From Amphritea balenae (GTDB lineage: Bacteria; Pseudomonadota; Gammaproteobacteria; Pseudomonadales; Balneatricaceae), in NCBI RefSeq assembly GCF_003858655.1, contig NZ_RQXV01000009.1, positions 1 through 64,000 of the forward strand: a stretch of DNA of 64,000 nucleotides, written 5' to 3'. A model generated the notes under the pieces. It did no database searches, was not told where the DNA came from, and was given only the letters and a program-made list of their open reading frames with translations. Below, piece by piece: positions 51,766 through 62,879 of this stretch (the first letter of the stretch is position 1; each line of letters opens with the position of its first letter). A program made the translations under genes and the position numbers.

Positions 51766-53049
51766 TTATATTCTCGCTATAGGTAGCTGATCCCAGCGGG
51801 TTGTATAGGCGGGTGACAGGTGATTACGCTGCATCTGCCAGCCGCTCCCCAGCATCTCACCGGCAAATCGAAGTTGACCGCGACCACTGTTATTAATCAG
51901 ATCCATCGTTTGCATTAGCCGTTTAGCTGACACTGATTCTGTATGATCAAACAGCGTTGGCTGAAAGCAGCCCGGTTGATACAGATCGGATAAGACGATA
52001 CCTGCTTTCATATATCGGTAATCAGGCTTCCATAAGGTTTTTAACAACTGCAGGGCGGTCTGACACAGCAGACGTGAATCAGCGCTGGGAACGGGCAGCA
52101 GTCGACAGGCGTTATTACTGTAAAAAGGATCAGACTGGCTGTGTGGGTTGGTACGGATAAAGACGCTGACAAGTCGTGCAAGACCGTCTTGCTCCCGAAG
52201 CTTTTCTGCCGCCCGGGCGCAGTATTGCGTGATAGCCGAGTGCATATCCTGATATCGGGTTATACGTTTAGAAAATGAGCGGCTGCAGAGTATTTGTTGT
52301 CGGGGCGGGGGCTGCTGATCAAACTCCAGACAGGATAAGCCGTTTAGTTCCCGTACGGTACGCTCTAATGTGACCGAATAATGATTGCGAATCCAGGCCG
52401 GATCACAATCAGCCAGTTCCAGAGCGGTATTAATTCCCTGTAGCTGTAAACGCTGAGCAATACGTCGTCCCACTCCCCAGACCTCGCGTACCGGCAGCAG
52501 TTTAAGTAGTCGTCGCTGTCGCTGTCGATCACTCAGATCAACCACCCCCTGGGTGGCCGGGTATTGTTTAGCGCCATGGTTCGCCAGCTTTGCCAGGGTT
52601 TTTGTTGGGGCAATACCCACGCAGACCTGAATACCACTATCCTGCTGTACTCGTCGCCTGATTCGGATTCCGTAGTCCGTCAGGGAGTGGTGTGTAGACA
52701 GGCCCGAGAGATCAAGAAAAGCTTCATCGATCGAGTAAACTTCAATCGAGGGGGCTTCCTGCTCCAGAATCGTCATTACCCGGGCAGAGATATCGCCATA
52801 CAGTGCATAGTTAGAGGAAAAGACAGCGATGTTTTCCCGATCGATTATCTCCTGTACCTGATGCAGGGGCACCGCCATCTTGATATTCAGTTTCTTGGCC
52901 TCAGCACTACGCGCCACGATACAGCCGTCATTATTAGATAGCACTACGATAGGGCGGTCTTTCAGGTCCGGGCGAAACAGGCGCTCACAGCTGGCATAAA
53001 AATTATTACAGTCCACCAAGGCATACAGAGGAGAGGTGGGCATCGTCAA
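51766..53049 (-). CDS. umuC: DNA polymerase V catalytic subunit UmuC
   Basis: A 427-residue Y-family translesion polymerase. The N-terminal LYALVDCNNFYASCERLFRP includes the first catalytic Asp, and EVYSIDEAFLDLSG the second acidic pair. The helix-hairpin-helix region (LPVREVWGVGRRIAQRL) and the little-finger domain follow. Length fits E. coli UmuC (422). It starts within the umuD stop codon (four-base overlap), so UmuD and UmuC are translationally coupled and both are under the LexA box upstream. Confidence 0.96.
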   Translation of the reverse strand: MTMPTSPLYALVDCNNFYASCERLFRPDLKDRPIVVLSNNDGCIVARSAEAKKLNIKMAVPLHQVQEIIDRENIAVFSSNYALYGDISARVMTILEQEAPSIEVYSIDEAFLDLSGLSTHHSLTDYGIRIRRRVQQDSGIQVCVGIAPTKTLAKLANHGAKQYPATQGVVDLSDRQRQRRLLKLLPVREVWGVGRRIAQRLQLQGINTALELADCDPAWIRNHYSVTLERTVRELNGLSCLEFDQQPPPRQQILCSRSFSKRITRYQDMHSAITQYCARAAEKLREQDGLARLVSVFIRTNPHSQSDPFYSNNACRLLPVPSADSRLLCQTALQLLKTLWKPDYRYMKAGIVLSDLYQPGCFQPTLFDHTESVSAKRLMQTMDLINNSGRGQLRFAGEMLGSGWQMQRNHLSPAYTTRWDQLPIARI

Positions 53050-53480
53050 CGCCGGCTCAGTGAGTGAATAACCGTAGTGACTACGCCAAACAACTCCAGC
53101 GTCATTCCCTCATCAATACTGATGGGAGGATATGCCGGATTATGGGCGACTAATTTCATTGCCGGTCGGGTACAGAGCTCTTTCACGGTAAATTCACCGT
53201 CAATACAGGCGATAACAATATCTCCGTGGCTGGGCTTTAGTGCCCGGTCTACCACCAGGATATCGCCTGAAAAGATACCAACCTGCAGCATAGAGCTTCC
53301 TTCGGCCCGAACAAAATAGGTCGCTGCCGGATGCTGGATACAGAGTTCGTTAAGATCCAGCGTACGCTCGATATAGTCCTGTGCAGGCGAAGGGAAGCCT
53401 GCAGCAACACATGACTGAAACAGCGGCGGTGCTATTTGAAAGGGAGGGCGCAGGTAGCGTCCGATAATTGAGAGCTGCAT
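53046..53480 (-). CDS. umuD: UmuD, self-cleaving subunit of DNA polymerase V
   Basis: A 144-residue LexA-fold protein. RecA-promoted self-cleavage should occur at A27-G28 in VAAGFPSP; the nucleophile is Ser63 (AEGSSM) and the general base Lys100 (FTVKEL). I place the start at the ATG at 53480 (MQLSIIGRY). The frame is open 44 codons further, but that part lies across the LexA box and has no family resemblance. There is no clear Shine-Dalgarno before the ATG, which is unusual. Length equals E. coli UmuD (139) within a few residues. Confidence 0.95.
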   Translation of the reverse strand: MQLSIIGRYLRPPFQIAPPLFQSCVAAGFPSPAQDYIERTLDLNELCIQHPAATYFVRAEGSSMLQVGIFSGDILVVDRALKPSHGDIVIACIDGEFTVKELCTRPAMKLVAHNPAYPPISIDEGMTLELFGVVTTVIHSLSRR

Positions 53481-53493
53481 AGAAAAATCGCTA

Positions 53494-53513
53494 TACTGTA
53501 TATATATACAGTA
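53494..53513 (-). promoter_or_regulatory. LexA (SOS) box of umuDC
   Basis: CTGTATATATATACAG, flanked by TA on both sides, is a perfectly symmetric SOS box (CTG-N10-CAG) nearly identical to that of E. coli umuDC. It ends 13 bases before the umuD ATG. Confidence 0.93.
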
Positions 53514-53541
53514 TATTAGTTTTGTTTGATGTCGATGTAAA
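53513..53541 (-). promoter_or_regulatory. Probable umuDC promoter
   Basis: On the minus strand TTTACA (53536-53541) and TAATAT (53513-53518) are spaced by 17 bases. The -10 abuts the LexA box, so LexA would cover the transcription start. Confidence 0.55.
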
Positions 53542-53698
53542 GCGGACCTGCTTACAAAACCGGCGTGTATTAATAGTACATAATACATATTATAGTTTTT
53601 ATGTGAGTGCAAATGCTATTAAAAACAAGCGGCAGGGTTAATGTAGTTATGCGGTTGATCGCTATATTAGAGATCAAAGCATAAAAGGATCTGACAGA

Positions 53699-54157
53699 AT
53701 GCCCACTAAACATCTGCAGCAGCTATTAGATGAGTACGGGAAAAACCATCAGCACCCGATTAATAAGCTAATACACTGGATCATGGTACCGCTGATATTT
53801 ATTGCGATTACAGCGCTGCTCTGGACTGTCTCGCTTAGCCCGGGTATCAATGCTGCAATAGTGCTAAGTATACCGATAGCCCTTTATTACCTGACTTTAT
53901 CTCCGAAGCTGGGAATAGGAATGATGCTGTTTAATGCATTTTGTCTGACGCTCTGTTATCTGGCGGAAAAGCATATAGAGATGCCTCTCTGGCAAGTGGC
54001 ATTGATGATATTTATACCCGCATGGATAGGGCAGTTTATTGGGCATTATATTGAAGGGAGAAAACCCTCGTTTTTGAAAGATCTGCAGTTTCTATTGATT
54101 GGTCCCGCCTGGCTCATGGCCACCCTGTATCAGCGATTTAGCATAAGCGAAGAGTAG
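53699..54157 (+). CDS. Mpo1-like (DUF962) membrane protein
   Basis: A 152-residue protein with about four transmembrane segments. Family patterns are the N-terminal YGKNHQHPINKLIHWIMVPLIF and the C-terminal FIGHYIEGRKPSFLKDLQFL; the conserved histidines correspond to those that bind iron in yeast Mpo1, a 2-hydroxy fatty acid dioxygenase. Activity on 2-hydroxy fatty acids in bacteria is only inferred. It is a single gene just after umuDC on the opposite strand, without sign of SOS control. Confidence 0.82.
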   Translation: MPTKHLQQLLDEYGKNHQHPINKLIHWIMVPLIFIAITALLWTVSLSPGINAAIVLSIPIALYYLTLSPKLGIGMMLFNAFCLTLCYLAEKHIEMPLWQVALMIFIPAWIGQFIGHYIEGRKPSFLKDLQFLLIGPAWLMATLYQRFSISEE

Positions 54158-54188
54158 GGACGAAGAAGGTAAAAGAAACCCTGAAAAG

Positions 54189-54208
54189 AGGGGAAGCTAG
54201 CTTCCCCT
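54189..54208 (-). terminator. Perfect inverted repeat, probable terminator of the ion-channel gene
   Basis: AGGGGAAG and CTTCCCCT flank CTAG as a perfect palindrome of 20 bases. On the minus strand it is followed by CTCTTTTC, a modest T-rich run, so it suits the channel gene better than the Mpo1-like gene. Confidence 0.55.
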
Positions 54209-54257
54209 AGAATAGAAATACAGCCTAAAAGGCCCTATTAGTAAAATCTATTACAGC

Positions 54258-55058
54258 TTAATTAGATTTCTTAATAAGCTCTTTTAACTCCATGATTTCA
54301 TTGTGCAATGTTTCTATGGTTGGCGTGCCTTCTTCAAGCGCTTTAGCCCGTTCTTCATCCGCATGCTCGCCCTCCATTACACTTACAACAATGCCGATAA
54401 CCATATTCAGAAAAGCAAAGGTTGTCAGGAAAATGAAGGTCAGATAGAACAGCCAGCTAAATGGATACACGGCCATGGTTTCATACATAACATCGGTCCA
54501 GTCTTCAAATGTCATCACCCGGAACAGGGTTAGCATTGCGATGCTGATATCACCCCAGAGCACCTCATTAATCTGACCAAAAAACGAAGCACCAACCGCG
54601 GCATAGATATAGAAAATAATAAACATCAGCAAGATCACATAGCCGAGCTGAGGCAGCGCCTTAATCAGAGAGTTAAGCAGTAAACGTAACTCAGGAATGA
54701 TAGAGACCATACGCAATACCCGGAAAATACGGATAAGACGCCCGATTAACGCCATCTCACTATCTTCAACTGGTATCAGGCTAATAACAACAATCAGGGT
54801 ATCAAACAGGTTCCAGGCATTGGCAAAAAAGCGCTTCTTCTCTGGCTCACCAATAAAGCGCACGGTTATCTCGGCCAGAAAGAAAAAGGTAATTCCTGTA
54901 TCAAGCCAGCCAATCAGCATTAGTACGTCAGCGGGTATGTCGTAAGTCTTGGCGCCGATAACCAGTGCAGAGAAAATAATGATAGAGACAACAAAGAGCT
55001 CAAAGAACTTATTGTTACGTAGATTAAAGAAAGCAGACTGAAGTTTTATATTGTTCAT
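54258..55058 (-). CDS. Voltage-gated cation channel, BacNaV-like, with acidic filter
   Basis: A 266-residue six-helix channel subunit. S1–S3 lie at about 18-95, S4 at 105-120 with four arginines every third residue (R107, R110, R113, R116), the pore at 170-195 and S6 at 200-228. A C-terminal acidic linker and short coiled coil (247-264, IETLHNEIMELKELIKK) match the tetramerisation tail of bacterial sodium channels. The filter is TFEDWTD (183-189), not the sodium-type LESW seen in NaChBac and NavAb; the added Asp residues resemble those that make engineered variants calcium-selective. Monocistronic. Confidence 0.85.
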   Translation of the reverse strand: MNNIKLQSAFFNLRNNKFFELFVVSIIIFSALVIGAKTYDIPADVLMLIGWLDTGITFFFLAEITVRFIGEPEKKRFFANAWNLFDTLIVVISLIPVEDSEMALIGRLIRIFRVLRMVSIIPELRLLLNSLIKALPQLGYVILLMFIIFYIYAAVGASFFGQINEVLWGDISIAMLTLFRVMTFEDWTDVMYETMAVYPFSWLFYLTFIFLTTFAFLNMVIGIVVSVMEGEHADEERAKALEEGTPTIETLHNEIMELKELIKKSN

Positions 55059-55347
55059 AATTCGTAGAGTTCAGGTTTTGAAAAACGAACGCCACTTTAC
55101 TGTGCTTTTATGTGATTGTGTAGCGAAAGAGGGTATTGGCGGTGCTGAAACTCAGGCGATCTATCCTAGAATGAGTTCAGAAGCCTGCGAACAGGCTATA
55201 TTTGTGCTCTACAGGCTTGGAGTACTCAAGCGGCGTATTGCTTGCGGATGCAAGATGAAATTTGCCATTCATAGCCCATGGCGCTGAATCAGGACTTGTT
55301 TATAGGCTTCTCTGATCGTGGTTTCCGGCCTCAGATGTACGATCGCT

Positions 55348-55596
55348 TTATTCCTGTAGCTTATTATCCAGATAGTTAAGCAAATTATTAATACTGTTAA
55401 GCAGGTGGTGGTCGGTATCAGGGATAGAGATTCCCAACCGCTTACCCAGAGCAACCGTCAGAATCATAAAATCCATAGAGTCGATATCCAGCTCTTCACG
55501 AAGATCTTCATCGATATCAACCATATCGGGCTCGATCTCCGGTGCTATGTTGGCTATCTCCTGGAATATAAACTGTTGTAGCTCAGAGCGATTCAT
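55348..55596 (-). CDS. Acyl carrier protein, last gene of the ligase/E1/E2 operon
   Basis: An 82-residue acidic carrier protein. The phosphopantetheine attachment site is Ser40 in ELDIDSMDFMIL. It differs from the FabD-linked housekeeping ACP (DSLD) in the DSMDF motif and in its C-terminus, so it is probably a dedicated carrier. It starts 45 bases after the E2 stop on the same strand, with AAGGA-like bases upstream. Its placement with a 2-oxoacid dehydrogenase E2 suggests that it accepts or carries an acyl group formed by that complex; this is inference. Confidence 0.85.
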   Translation of the reverse strand: MNRSELQQFIFQEIANIAPEIEPDMVDIDEDLREELDIDSMDFMILTVALGKRLGISIPDTDHHLLNSINNLLNYLDNKLQE

Positions 55597-55641
55597 AAGG
55601 ATTCCCTATATATCCGGTTAAAAATTAGTGCTTCATACTCT

Positions 55642-56802
55642 CTATAAACATTCTGGTTGCTGTAAAAGCTTGTTAATAGAGCGCAGAAGCTTTGCCCCCT
55701 GTCGACCATCGCTGACCCGATGGTCTGCCGCCAGCGAGATATTAACCAGTAACCTGGCTTGCACAGTATTATCGATCACCCAGGGCCGTAACTCAGGTTT
55801 ACCAAGGCCGATGATGGCTACCTGTGGCGGATAGATTACGCCAAACACTGTTTCGACACCCCGCTCACCCATACCAGAGACAGTGATGCCTGCATCGCTC
55901 ATTTCGGAACTACGCAGGCCGCCGCGTCGCACCCGTAAGGTCAGATCGCGCATTTTGTCCATCATTTCAGGCAGAGTAAGCTGGTCTGCATATCTGATTG
56001 CCGGGGTGATCAGGCCGCCACCACGCAGGGATATTGCGGTAGCCAGATGAATATCAGGCGAGGGTTGAAAATGATTCTCGATGTAGAAACCATTGAATTC
56101 AGGATTATCACGCAAAGCCACCGCAACCGCTTTATGCAGTAGTACGGTGATCAATAGTTGCTGATCGGGCTCTTGCTCAAGGTTAAACGCCGCCAGCCAC
56201 TGTGACGCCGCTTGCAGATCGATGGTGGTTGCAAGGTAATAATGCGGGATTTCACGGTTCGAACGGGTCATGGCGGCATCGATAGCCTGACGCATAGCGG
56301 ATCTATCGGGTGGTTTTGGTACAGCAGCGCCGGGGTCACTACCTGCGATAGCGGCATTAACATCGACGGCGATGATCGCCCCGTCAGGCCCGCTACCTTG
56401 CAGGTCTTGTAATGGAATAGCTGCATTTTCAGCCAGACGACGAGCCAGGGGGGATGCCTTTACTCTATCCTGAGAACGTTGCAGCGCTGGCGTTGATACT
56501 GCTGTTTTGTCAGAGGTATGCTGCGGCGCTGGTTCTGATGCAGATGCGCCAGAAGCAGGGGCCGATGCTCCATCGTCAATATCAGCGATCGGCATACCGA
56601 CTTTGACCCTTGTGCCGGGCTCAACCAAAAGAGCACGGACAGTACCGGATTGAAACACTTCCATATCAATCGCGCCTTTATGGGTCTCAATAACTGCAAC
56701 AATATCTCCCTTGCTGACCGGGTCGCCTTGCTTAACCAGCCATTCCTGCAATAAACCGCTGTCCATGTCGGCGCCAAAGGAGGGCATTGTCAGTTCGCTC
56801 AT
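55642..56802 (-). CDS. Dihydrolipoamide acyltransferase (E2)
   Basis: A 386-residue E2. One lipoyl domain (residues 1-78) carries the lipoylation lysine K42 in [13 protein letters not shown]. An Ala/Ser/Pro-rich linker (80-110) leads to the peripheral subunit-binding domain (about 113-150, [17 protein letters not shown]) and the catalytic domain (about 165-386) with the active-site DHRVSDG near 360. All catalytic parts are intact. It would transfer an acyl group from lipoyl to CoA, or possibly to the ACP encoded next. It overlaps E1 beta by four bases. Confidence 0.88.
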   Translation of the reverse strand: MSELTMPSFGADMDSGLLQEWLVKQGDPVSKGDIVAVIETHKGAIDMEVFQSGTVRALLVEPGTRVKVGMPIADIDDGASAPASGASASEPAPQHTSDKTAVSTPALQRSQDRVKASPLARRLAENAAIPLQDLQGSGPDGAIIAVDVNAAIAGSDPGAAVPKPPDRSAMRQAIDAAMTRSNREIPHYYLATTIDLQAASQWLAAFNLEQEPDQQLLITVLLHKAVAVALRDNPEFNGFYIENHFQPSPDIHLATAISLRGGGLITPAIRYADQLTLPEMMDKMRDLTLRVRRGGLRSSEMSDAGITVSGMGERGVETVFGVIYPPQVAIIGLGKPELRPWVIDNTVQARLLVNISLAADHRVSDGRQGAKLLRSINKLLQQPECL

Positions 56803-57791
56803 GCTAGCCCCGCCAACTGCTTTGCCGCATTAACAATGTCTTCCGGTTGAGGCAGTACCGCTTGCTCCAGATGCTCCGGATAGGGAATCGGCACTTCTTT
56901 ACTGCAAACCCTTACCACCGGCGCGTCCAATTCCCAGAACGCCTGCTCCATGATGATGGCGCTGATCTCTCCGGCCAGTGAACCGGTGCGCCAGCCCTCA
57001 TCGATAATAACCACTCTGTGAGTGCGTGCGACACTAGCGACTATCGCTGTGGTATCCAATGGGCGCAGGCAACGCAGATCAAGAACTTCAGCATCAATGC
57101 CTGATTGTGACAGCTGTTCGGCGGCTTGCAGCACCTTGGGTAATGAGCCGCCATAAGTGATCAGGGTAAGATCATTGCCGGAGCGACGTAGGGTGGCTTT
57201 ATCCATCGGCAGGCGATCACTTTCGACAGGTGGCGGCGCTAATTCGTTGTACAGCATTACGTGCTCAAAAATTACCACCGGGTCGGGATCTTCCAGTGCC
57301 AGCGCAAGCATGTAACGGGCATCAGCTATCGTCGCCGGCGCCAGCACTTTAAGTCCGGGCACGTGAGCATACCAGCACTCCAGACTATGAGAATGCTGCG
57401 CTGCCAGTTGCTTGCCTGCCCCGGTCGCCATGCGAATAACCAGTGGCACGCTGAACTGCCCACCGGACATATGGCGAATTGTTGCGGCATTATTGACGAT
57501 CTGATCCAGTGCCAGCAGGCTAAAATTGACGGTCATGACTTCTACTATTGGGCGCATCCCGCCAAGAGCCGCGCCAACCCCGGCGCCAACAAAACCAGAC
57601 TCCGATAGGGGAGTGTCACGCACCCGCTGCTCGCCGAATTCATCGAGCAAGCCTTTGGAGACCGCATAACAACCACCATAGTGCCCGACATCCTCTCCCA
57701 TCAGGAATACCCGGGAGTCTGACCGTAGCGCTTCCTGCAACGCCAGGCGAACCGCCTCGCGATAACTGATAGTTTCTGTATCGGCTGCCAT
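56799..57791 (-). CDS. 2-oxoacid dehydrogenase E1 beta subunit
   Basis: A 330-residue transketolase-like pyrimidine- and C-terminal domain protein. The N-terminal [15 protein letters not shown] and the [17 protein letters not shown] are typical of pyruvate and acetoin dehydrogenase beta subunits, with a conserved [18 protein letters not shown] region that includes the active-site histidine. It needs the alpha subunit for thiamine diphosphate. The start codon overlaps the stop of E1 alpha by one base and its own end overlaps E2, so expression is tightly coupled. Confidence 0.9.
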   Translation of the reverse strand: MAADTETISYREAVRLALQEALRSDSRVFLMGEDVGHYGGCYAVSKGLLDEFGEQRVRDTPLSESGFVGAGVGAALGGMRPIVEVMTVNFSLLALDQIVNNAATIRHMSGGQFSVPLVIRMATGAGKQLAAQHSHSLECWYAHVPGLKVLAPATIADARYMLALALEDPDPVVIFEHVMLYNELAPPPVESDRLPMDKATLRRSGNDLTLITYGGSLPKVLQAAEQLSQSGIDAEVLDLRCLRPLDTTAIVASVARTHRVVIIDEGWRTGSLAGEISAIIMEQAFWELDAPVVRVCSKEVPIPYPEHLEQAVLPQPEDIVNAAKQLAGLA

Positions 57792-58776
57792 TATGAGCTA
57801 CCTCCCGTATAAACATCCCGGGTGAGTGTGGCGACCTTTTCAAAATCGGCGTTTTCGGCAGTAACGACCGCAGCCTCGACTTCGTCTTCCACCACCTGCT
57901 CAATCTCCGCTAGCTCAGGATCCTGTAGTTGGTGGTAATCCCGCAGCCAGTTAGTAAGCTGAACAATAGGGCCCTTCTCACGCCAGGTTTCGATCTCCGC
58001 TTTATCCCGGTAAAGCTGGCTATCGAACATCGAATGCGCCCGGAAACGATAAGTACGGCATTCAAGAAAGAACGGCCCTCCAGCGGTTCGAATTGAAGTA
58101 CAGGCGTTACGTGCAGCTTCCTCAACGGCAACTACATTCATGCCGTCGACAGCTAGTGAGGGAATCTTATAGCCCTCGGCCTTACGGTAAATATCCTGTT
58201 CAGATTCAGACAGACTTAGTGCGGTACCCATGGCATACAGATTGTTTTCGCAGATAAACAGCACCGGTAACTTCCATAGGGCCGCAAGGTTAAGACTTTC
58301 GTGAAACTCGCCCTCAGCAGCAGCGCCTTCACCAAAAAAACAAGCGGTGATACGATTGCGTTGTTGCATCTTATCCGCCAAAGCCAGACCCACTGCCAGC
58401 GGCAGGCCGCCAGCAACAATTGCGTTGCCGCCATAGAAGCGTTTCGAGTTATCGAACAGATGCATCGAACCTCCACGACCACCACTGCAGCCGGATTGCT
58501 TACCGTACATCTCTGCCATCACCGCAGCCATAGATAAGCCACGGGCCAGCGCATGGCCGTGTTCCCGGTAGGTGCAGAGCAGGGCGTCTTCTGGCTCCAA
58601 TGCCTGATTGCAACCTACTGCAATCGCTTCTTCACCAATATACAGATGAAGAAAACCGCGAATTTTTTGTTGGGTGTAAAGTTCAGCGCAGCGCTCTTCA
58701 AAGCGCCGGATGCGGATCATCTCTTGCAGTAACTTAATCAGGTGCGAACGATTGATATGAGGCTTATCAGGTTGTG

Positions 58777-58780
<4 letters not shown>
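57791..58780 (-). CDS. 2-oxoacid dehydrogenase E1 alpha subunit
   Basis: A 329-residue thiamine-diphosphate subunit. The diphosphate/Mg motif is [20 protein letters not shown] ending in an asparagine pair (ICENN). Upstream, [15 protein letters not shown] and [11 protein letters not shown] match the pyruvate/acetoin dehydrogenase alpha family rather than branched-chain enzymes, so pyruvate or acetoin is the probable substrate. It overlaps the ligase gene upstream by four bases and E1 beta downstream by one base. Confidence 0.9.
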
Positions 58781-60534
<1,754 letters not shown>

Positions 60535-60867
60535 AAAAGAGCGCCTGTAGATCTATTAAAAAGGTTAAAACGGACAATCATCCATTACCGAAGCATAGTT
60601 CAGGGCAATCAGGCTGCAATTTGTAACTTTGCTCAGGATCAATAGAACTCATTGAAAAGACGCTTTAAAAGGGTGAAGGAGCAGAGCGGTTAAGGACTTA
60701 TATGCAGTTACATTGAAGCTCGTTGATCAACCAAAATAGCCAGCTCTTCTGTAAGAAGGCGCTATGATTGCCAGTCACTCTTTAGCTTGAAGAGTTTGAT
60801 TAACTGTTTGTTAGTCGAAAGGAAAGGCGCCCATAGACGCCAGAATGATAGTGTAAAGATTTTGCCA
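60535..60867. other. Gene-free region between the ligase operon and dodecin
   Basis: 333 bases without a gene. It should contain the promoter of the ligase/E1/E2/ACP operon (minus strand). A weak hairpin (GGCG at 60826-60829 with CGCC at 60838-60841, then pyrimidine-rich bases on the minus strand) may terminate the dodecin gene. Confidence 0.4.
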
Positions 60868-61083
60868 TTAGCTATTATCGATACGAAAACCGATTTTTAA
60901 AGTCACCTGAAAGTGGCTGACGCTGCCATTTTCAACATGCCCTCGTGTTTCAGTAACTTCAAACCAGTCAATGTTACGGATTGTCTTGCTGCATTCAGCC
61001 AGGGCATTTTTTATTGCTTCATCGGTGCCGACCGGAGATGAGCCAACCATTTCAATTTTTTTATAGGTATGATGATCAGACAT
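60868..61083 (-). CDS. Dodecin family flavin-binding protein
   Basis: A 71-residue dodecin, a hollow dodecamer that stores flavins (and CoA in some members). The pattern YKKIEMVGSSPVGTDEAIKN, then NIDWFEVTETRGHV with the flavin-stacking Trp, and FQVTLKIGFRI is characteristic. The C-terminus is close to the family norm. It is monocistronic, with GGAAGT about four bases before the ATG. Confidence 0.92.
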   Translation of the reverse strand: MSDHHTYKKIEMVGSSPVGTDEAIKNALAECSKTIRNIDWFEVTETRGHVENGSVSHFQVTLKIGFRIDNS

Positions 61084-61383
61084 AGCATAACTTCCTTTTC
61101 AAAACAGACAGTAATAAGGGTAGTCGAGAAATCTGATGAATCGATCAGTTTCTCTGTCTGAAACCGCTTTGCCGATTTTTACCGCTCAAATCAGGGTTAA
61201 GCAGGCTTTTTTTAAGATTCGTTGTAACAGCCGTGAAATCAGCTGTAATTCCGATAGAATAGGGAATAAATAGATTCAGGCTTATGGTCTGGCTTTGTAG
61301 TATGAGATTTATCTAATTGTGCTCAAAGGGTTAATCATGCCCAGCGGCGAAGTTGTTATTCATCAGGATTAGTTAATAGAAAT
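61084..61383. other. Divergent intergenic region, dodecin to histidine kinase
   Basis: 300 bases with no gene. The sequences upstream of both starts are AT-rich; no operator was recognised. It contains a T7 run at about 61208-61214 after GCAGGC, without a proper stem. Confidence 0.35.
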
Positions 61384-62844
61384 ATGATTAAAAATACACT
61401 GTTTGCACTGATACTCTGCCTGCAAAGCCCCTGGGTTCTCGCCGGCATCGACTGGTTTAAAGATGAAAGCGGTAAGACAAAGTGGCAGCATCTGGCTAAC
61501 TGGAGTAGCGGCACCTTAATTATTATTTTATCGATTACGGCGGTTTATCTGCTGATCACTAAGCGCCGGGCATACAAGGCTAATCAGGAATTAACGGCGA
61601 TTCGGAAAGACCTGGAGCTGCGGGTACAGGAACGCACAGCGACCCTTGATGAATCAAACCACAAACTGAAAGAAAGTAATGAACTGCTGGAATCAGAAGT
61701 GGCCCAGCATGTCATCACCTCAGACCAGTTACGAACCTCTGAGTCCTATATTAAGGATATCCTTACGTCGATGCCGCTGATGTTGGTCGGCCTGAATAAA
61801 GAGGGTCGAGTGACTCAGTGGAACAGAAGGGTCGAGGAGTTATCTGGCGTGCCCTCTGAAAAAGCACTGGGCAAGACTCTTTGGGAAGCCTATCCCACTA
61901 TGACGGTAGTGCCTGAACATATTCAGCAGGCGATCGAACAGAATAAAACCATCCACCTGAAGCAGAGCCTGCGTAGCTTGTCGCACTTTGATATTACTAT
62001 CTACCCGTTGCAGGGACCTGAGGCCGGCGTTGTTATTCTGGTTGATGATGTATCAAAGCAAACGACGGCCGAAAACATGCTGATCCATAATGATAAGATG
62101 TCTTTCATGGGTGAGCTGGCATCGACCATGGCGCATGATATCAATATCCCTCTGCAGGCGATTCTGATGGACCTGAAGCGGTTCAAGAATATTATGGCTG
62201 ACAGTAACTCATTGCTGGAGCAGGGCACTGGAAATAAGCAGATTCAGTTACTGGACTCTATCTATAATGATATGTCCGATAAAGGTGATCAGGTTTCAAA
62301 GATCATTAATAACCTGCTGACTTTTGCCCGCAGTCGTCACGAAGAGAAGCAGTTAACCAATATTGTTGATGTGGTTGAGCATACCGCTAAGCTGGGTCGA
62401 GAGGTTATTTCGGTGTCAGATGGCCTGATGTTTAAGCAGGTTAAGCTTGAATGGAGCATTGAACAAGGCTTGCCGCAAGTGTCTTGCTATATCACGGAAC
62501 TACAGCAGGTGTTCCTGAGCCTGTTCCGTCATGCCTGCATCGCGATGCAGAAAAAGCTTGATCAGGACGGTTATGAACCGACAATAAAGATTATACTTTC
62601 AGAGAGTTACGACAACCTTTGGATCAAAATTCACCACAACGGTGTAGGTTTGACGGCTGATGAACAGATGAATCTGTTCGAGCCATTCTTCAGCAGCGAT
62701 GAAGATGCAGAAGACTTTGATGCCGGGCAGCACTTATCATTCTCGTATTACATTATTACTGAGCAACACCAGGGGCATATGGCTGTAACCTCTGATGTTG
62801 AGCTTGGTTCAACCTTTCATATGCAGTTGCCGTTACAGCACTAA
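61384..62844 (+). CDS. PAS sensor histidine kinase with a degenerate ATP-binding domain
   Basis: A 486-residue protein with a signal peptide (1-20) or first membrane helix, a short periplasmic loop, a transmembrane helix at about 42-60, a coiled coil (65-115) and a PAS domain (about 118-225, LVGLNKEGRVTQWNRRVEEL). The phospho-acceptor H251 in MAHDINIPLQAI is present. In the ATPase domain the N-box Asn is replaced (LFRHACIAM, H383), the G1 Asp is replaced (HHNGVG, H418) and the GxGLGL loop reads AGQHLSFS (447-454). ATP binding may be lost. No response regulator is adjacent. Confidence 0.8.
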   Translation: MIKNTLFALILCLQSPWVLAGIDWFKDESGKTKWQHLANWSSGTLIIILSITAVYLLITKRRAYKANQELTAIRKDLELRVQERTATLDESNHKLKESNELLESEVAQHVITSDQLRTSESYIKDILTSMPLMLVGLNKEGRVTQWNRRVEELSGVPSEKALGKTLWEAYPTMTVVPEHIQQAIEQNKTIHLKQSLRSLSHFDITIYPLQGPEAGVVILVDDVSKQTTAENMLIHNDKMSFMGELASTMAHDINIPLQAILMDLKRFKNIMADSNSLLEQGTGNKQIQLLDSIYNDMSDKGDQVSKIINNLLTFARSRHEEKQLTNIVDVVEHTAKLGREVISVSDGLMFKQVKLEWSIEQGLPQVSCYITELQQVFLSLFRHACIAMQKKLDQDGYEPTIKIILSESYDNLWIKIHHNGVGLTADEQMNLFEPFFSSDEDAEDFDAGQHLSFSYYIITEQHQGHMAVTSDVELGSTFHMQLPLQH

Positions 62845-62855
62845 TTATTTGATCA

Positions 62856-62879
62856 TGCCAGCCCGGGTCAGGGCTGGCA
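62856..62879 (+). terminator. Hairpin after the histidine kinase
   Basis: TGCCAGCCC (62856-62864) pairs perfectly with GGGCTGGCA (62871-62879), loop GGGTCA. The T-run is poor (CATTTC), so its strength is uncertain. Confidence 0.55.

Noticed and set aside
53481-53612. 44-codon N-terminal extension of UmuD
   Set aside because: It runs through the LexA box and promoter and does not resemble any UmuD.
55051-55287. Plus-strand 78-residue frame between the ion channel and ACP genes
   Set aside because: It overlaps the channel start codon, has no ribosome-binding site and gives no recognisable protein.
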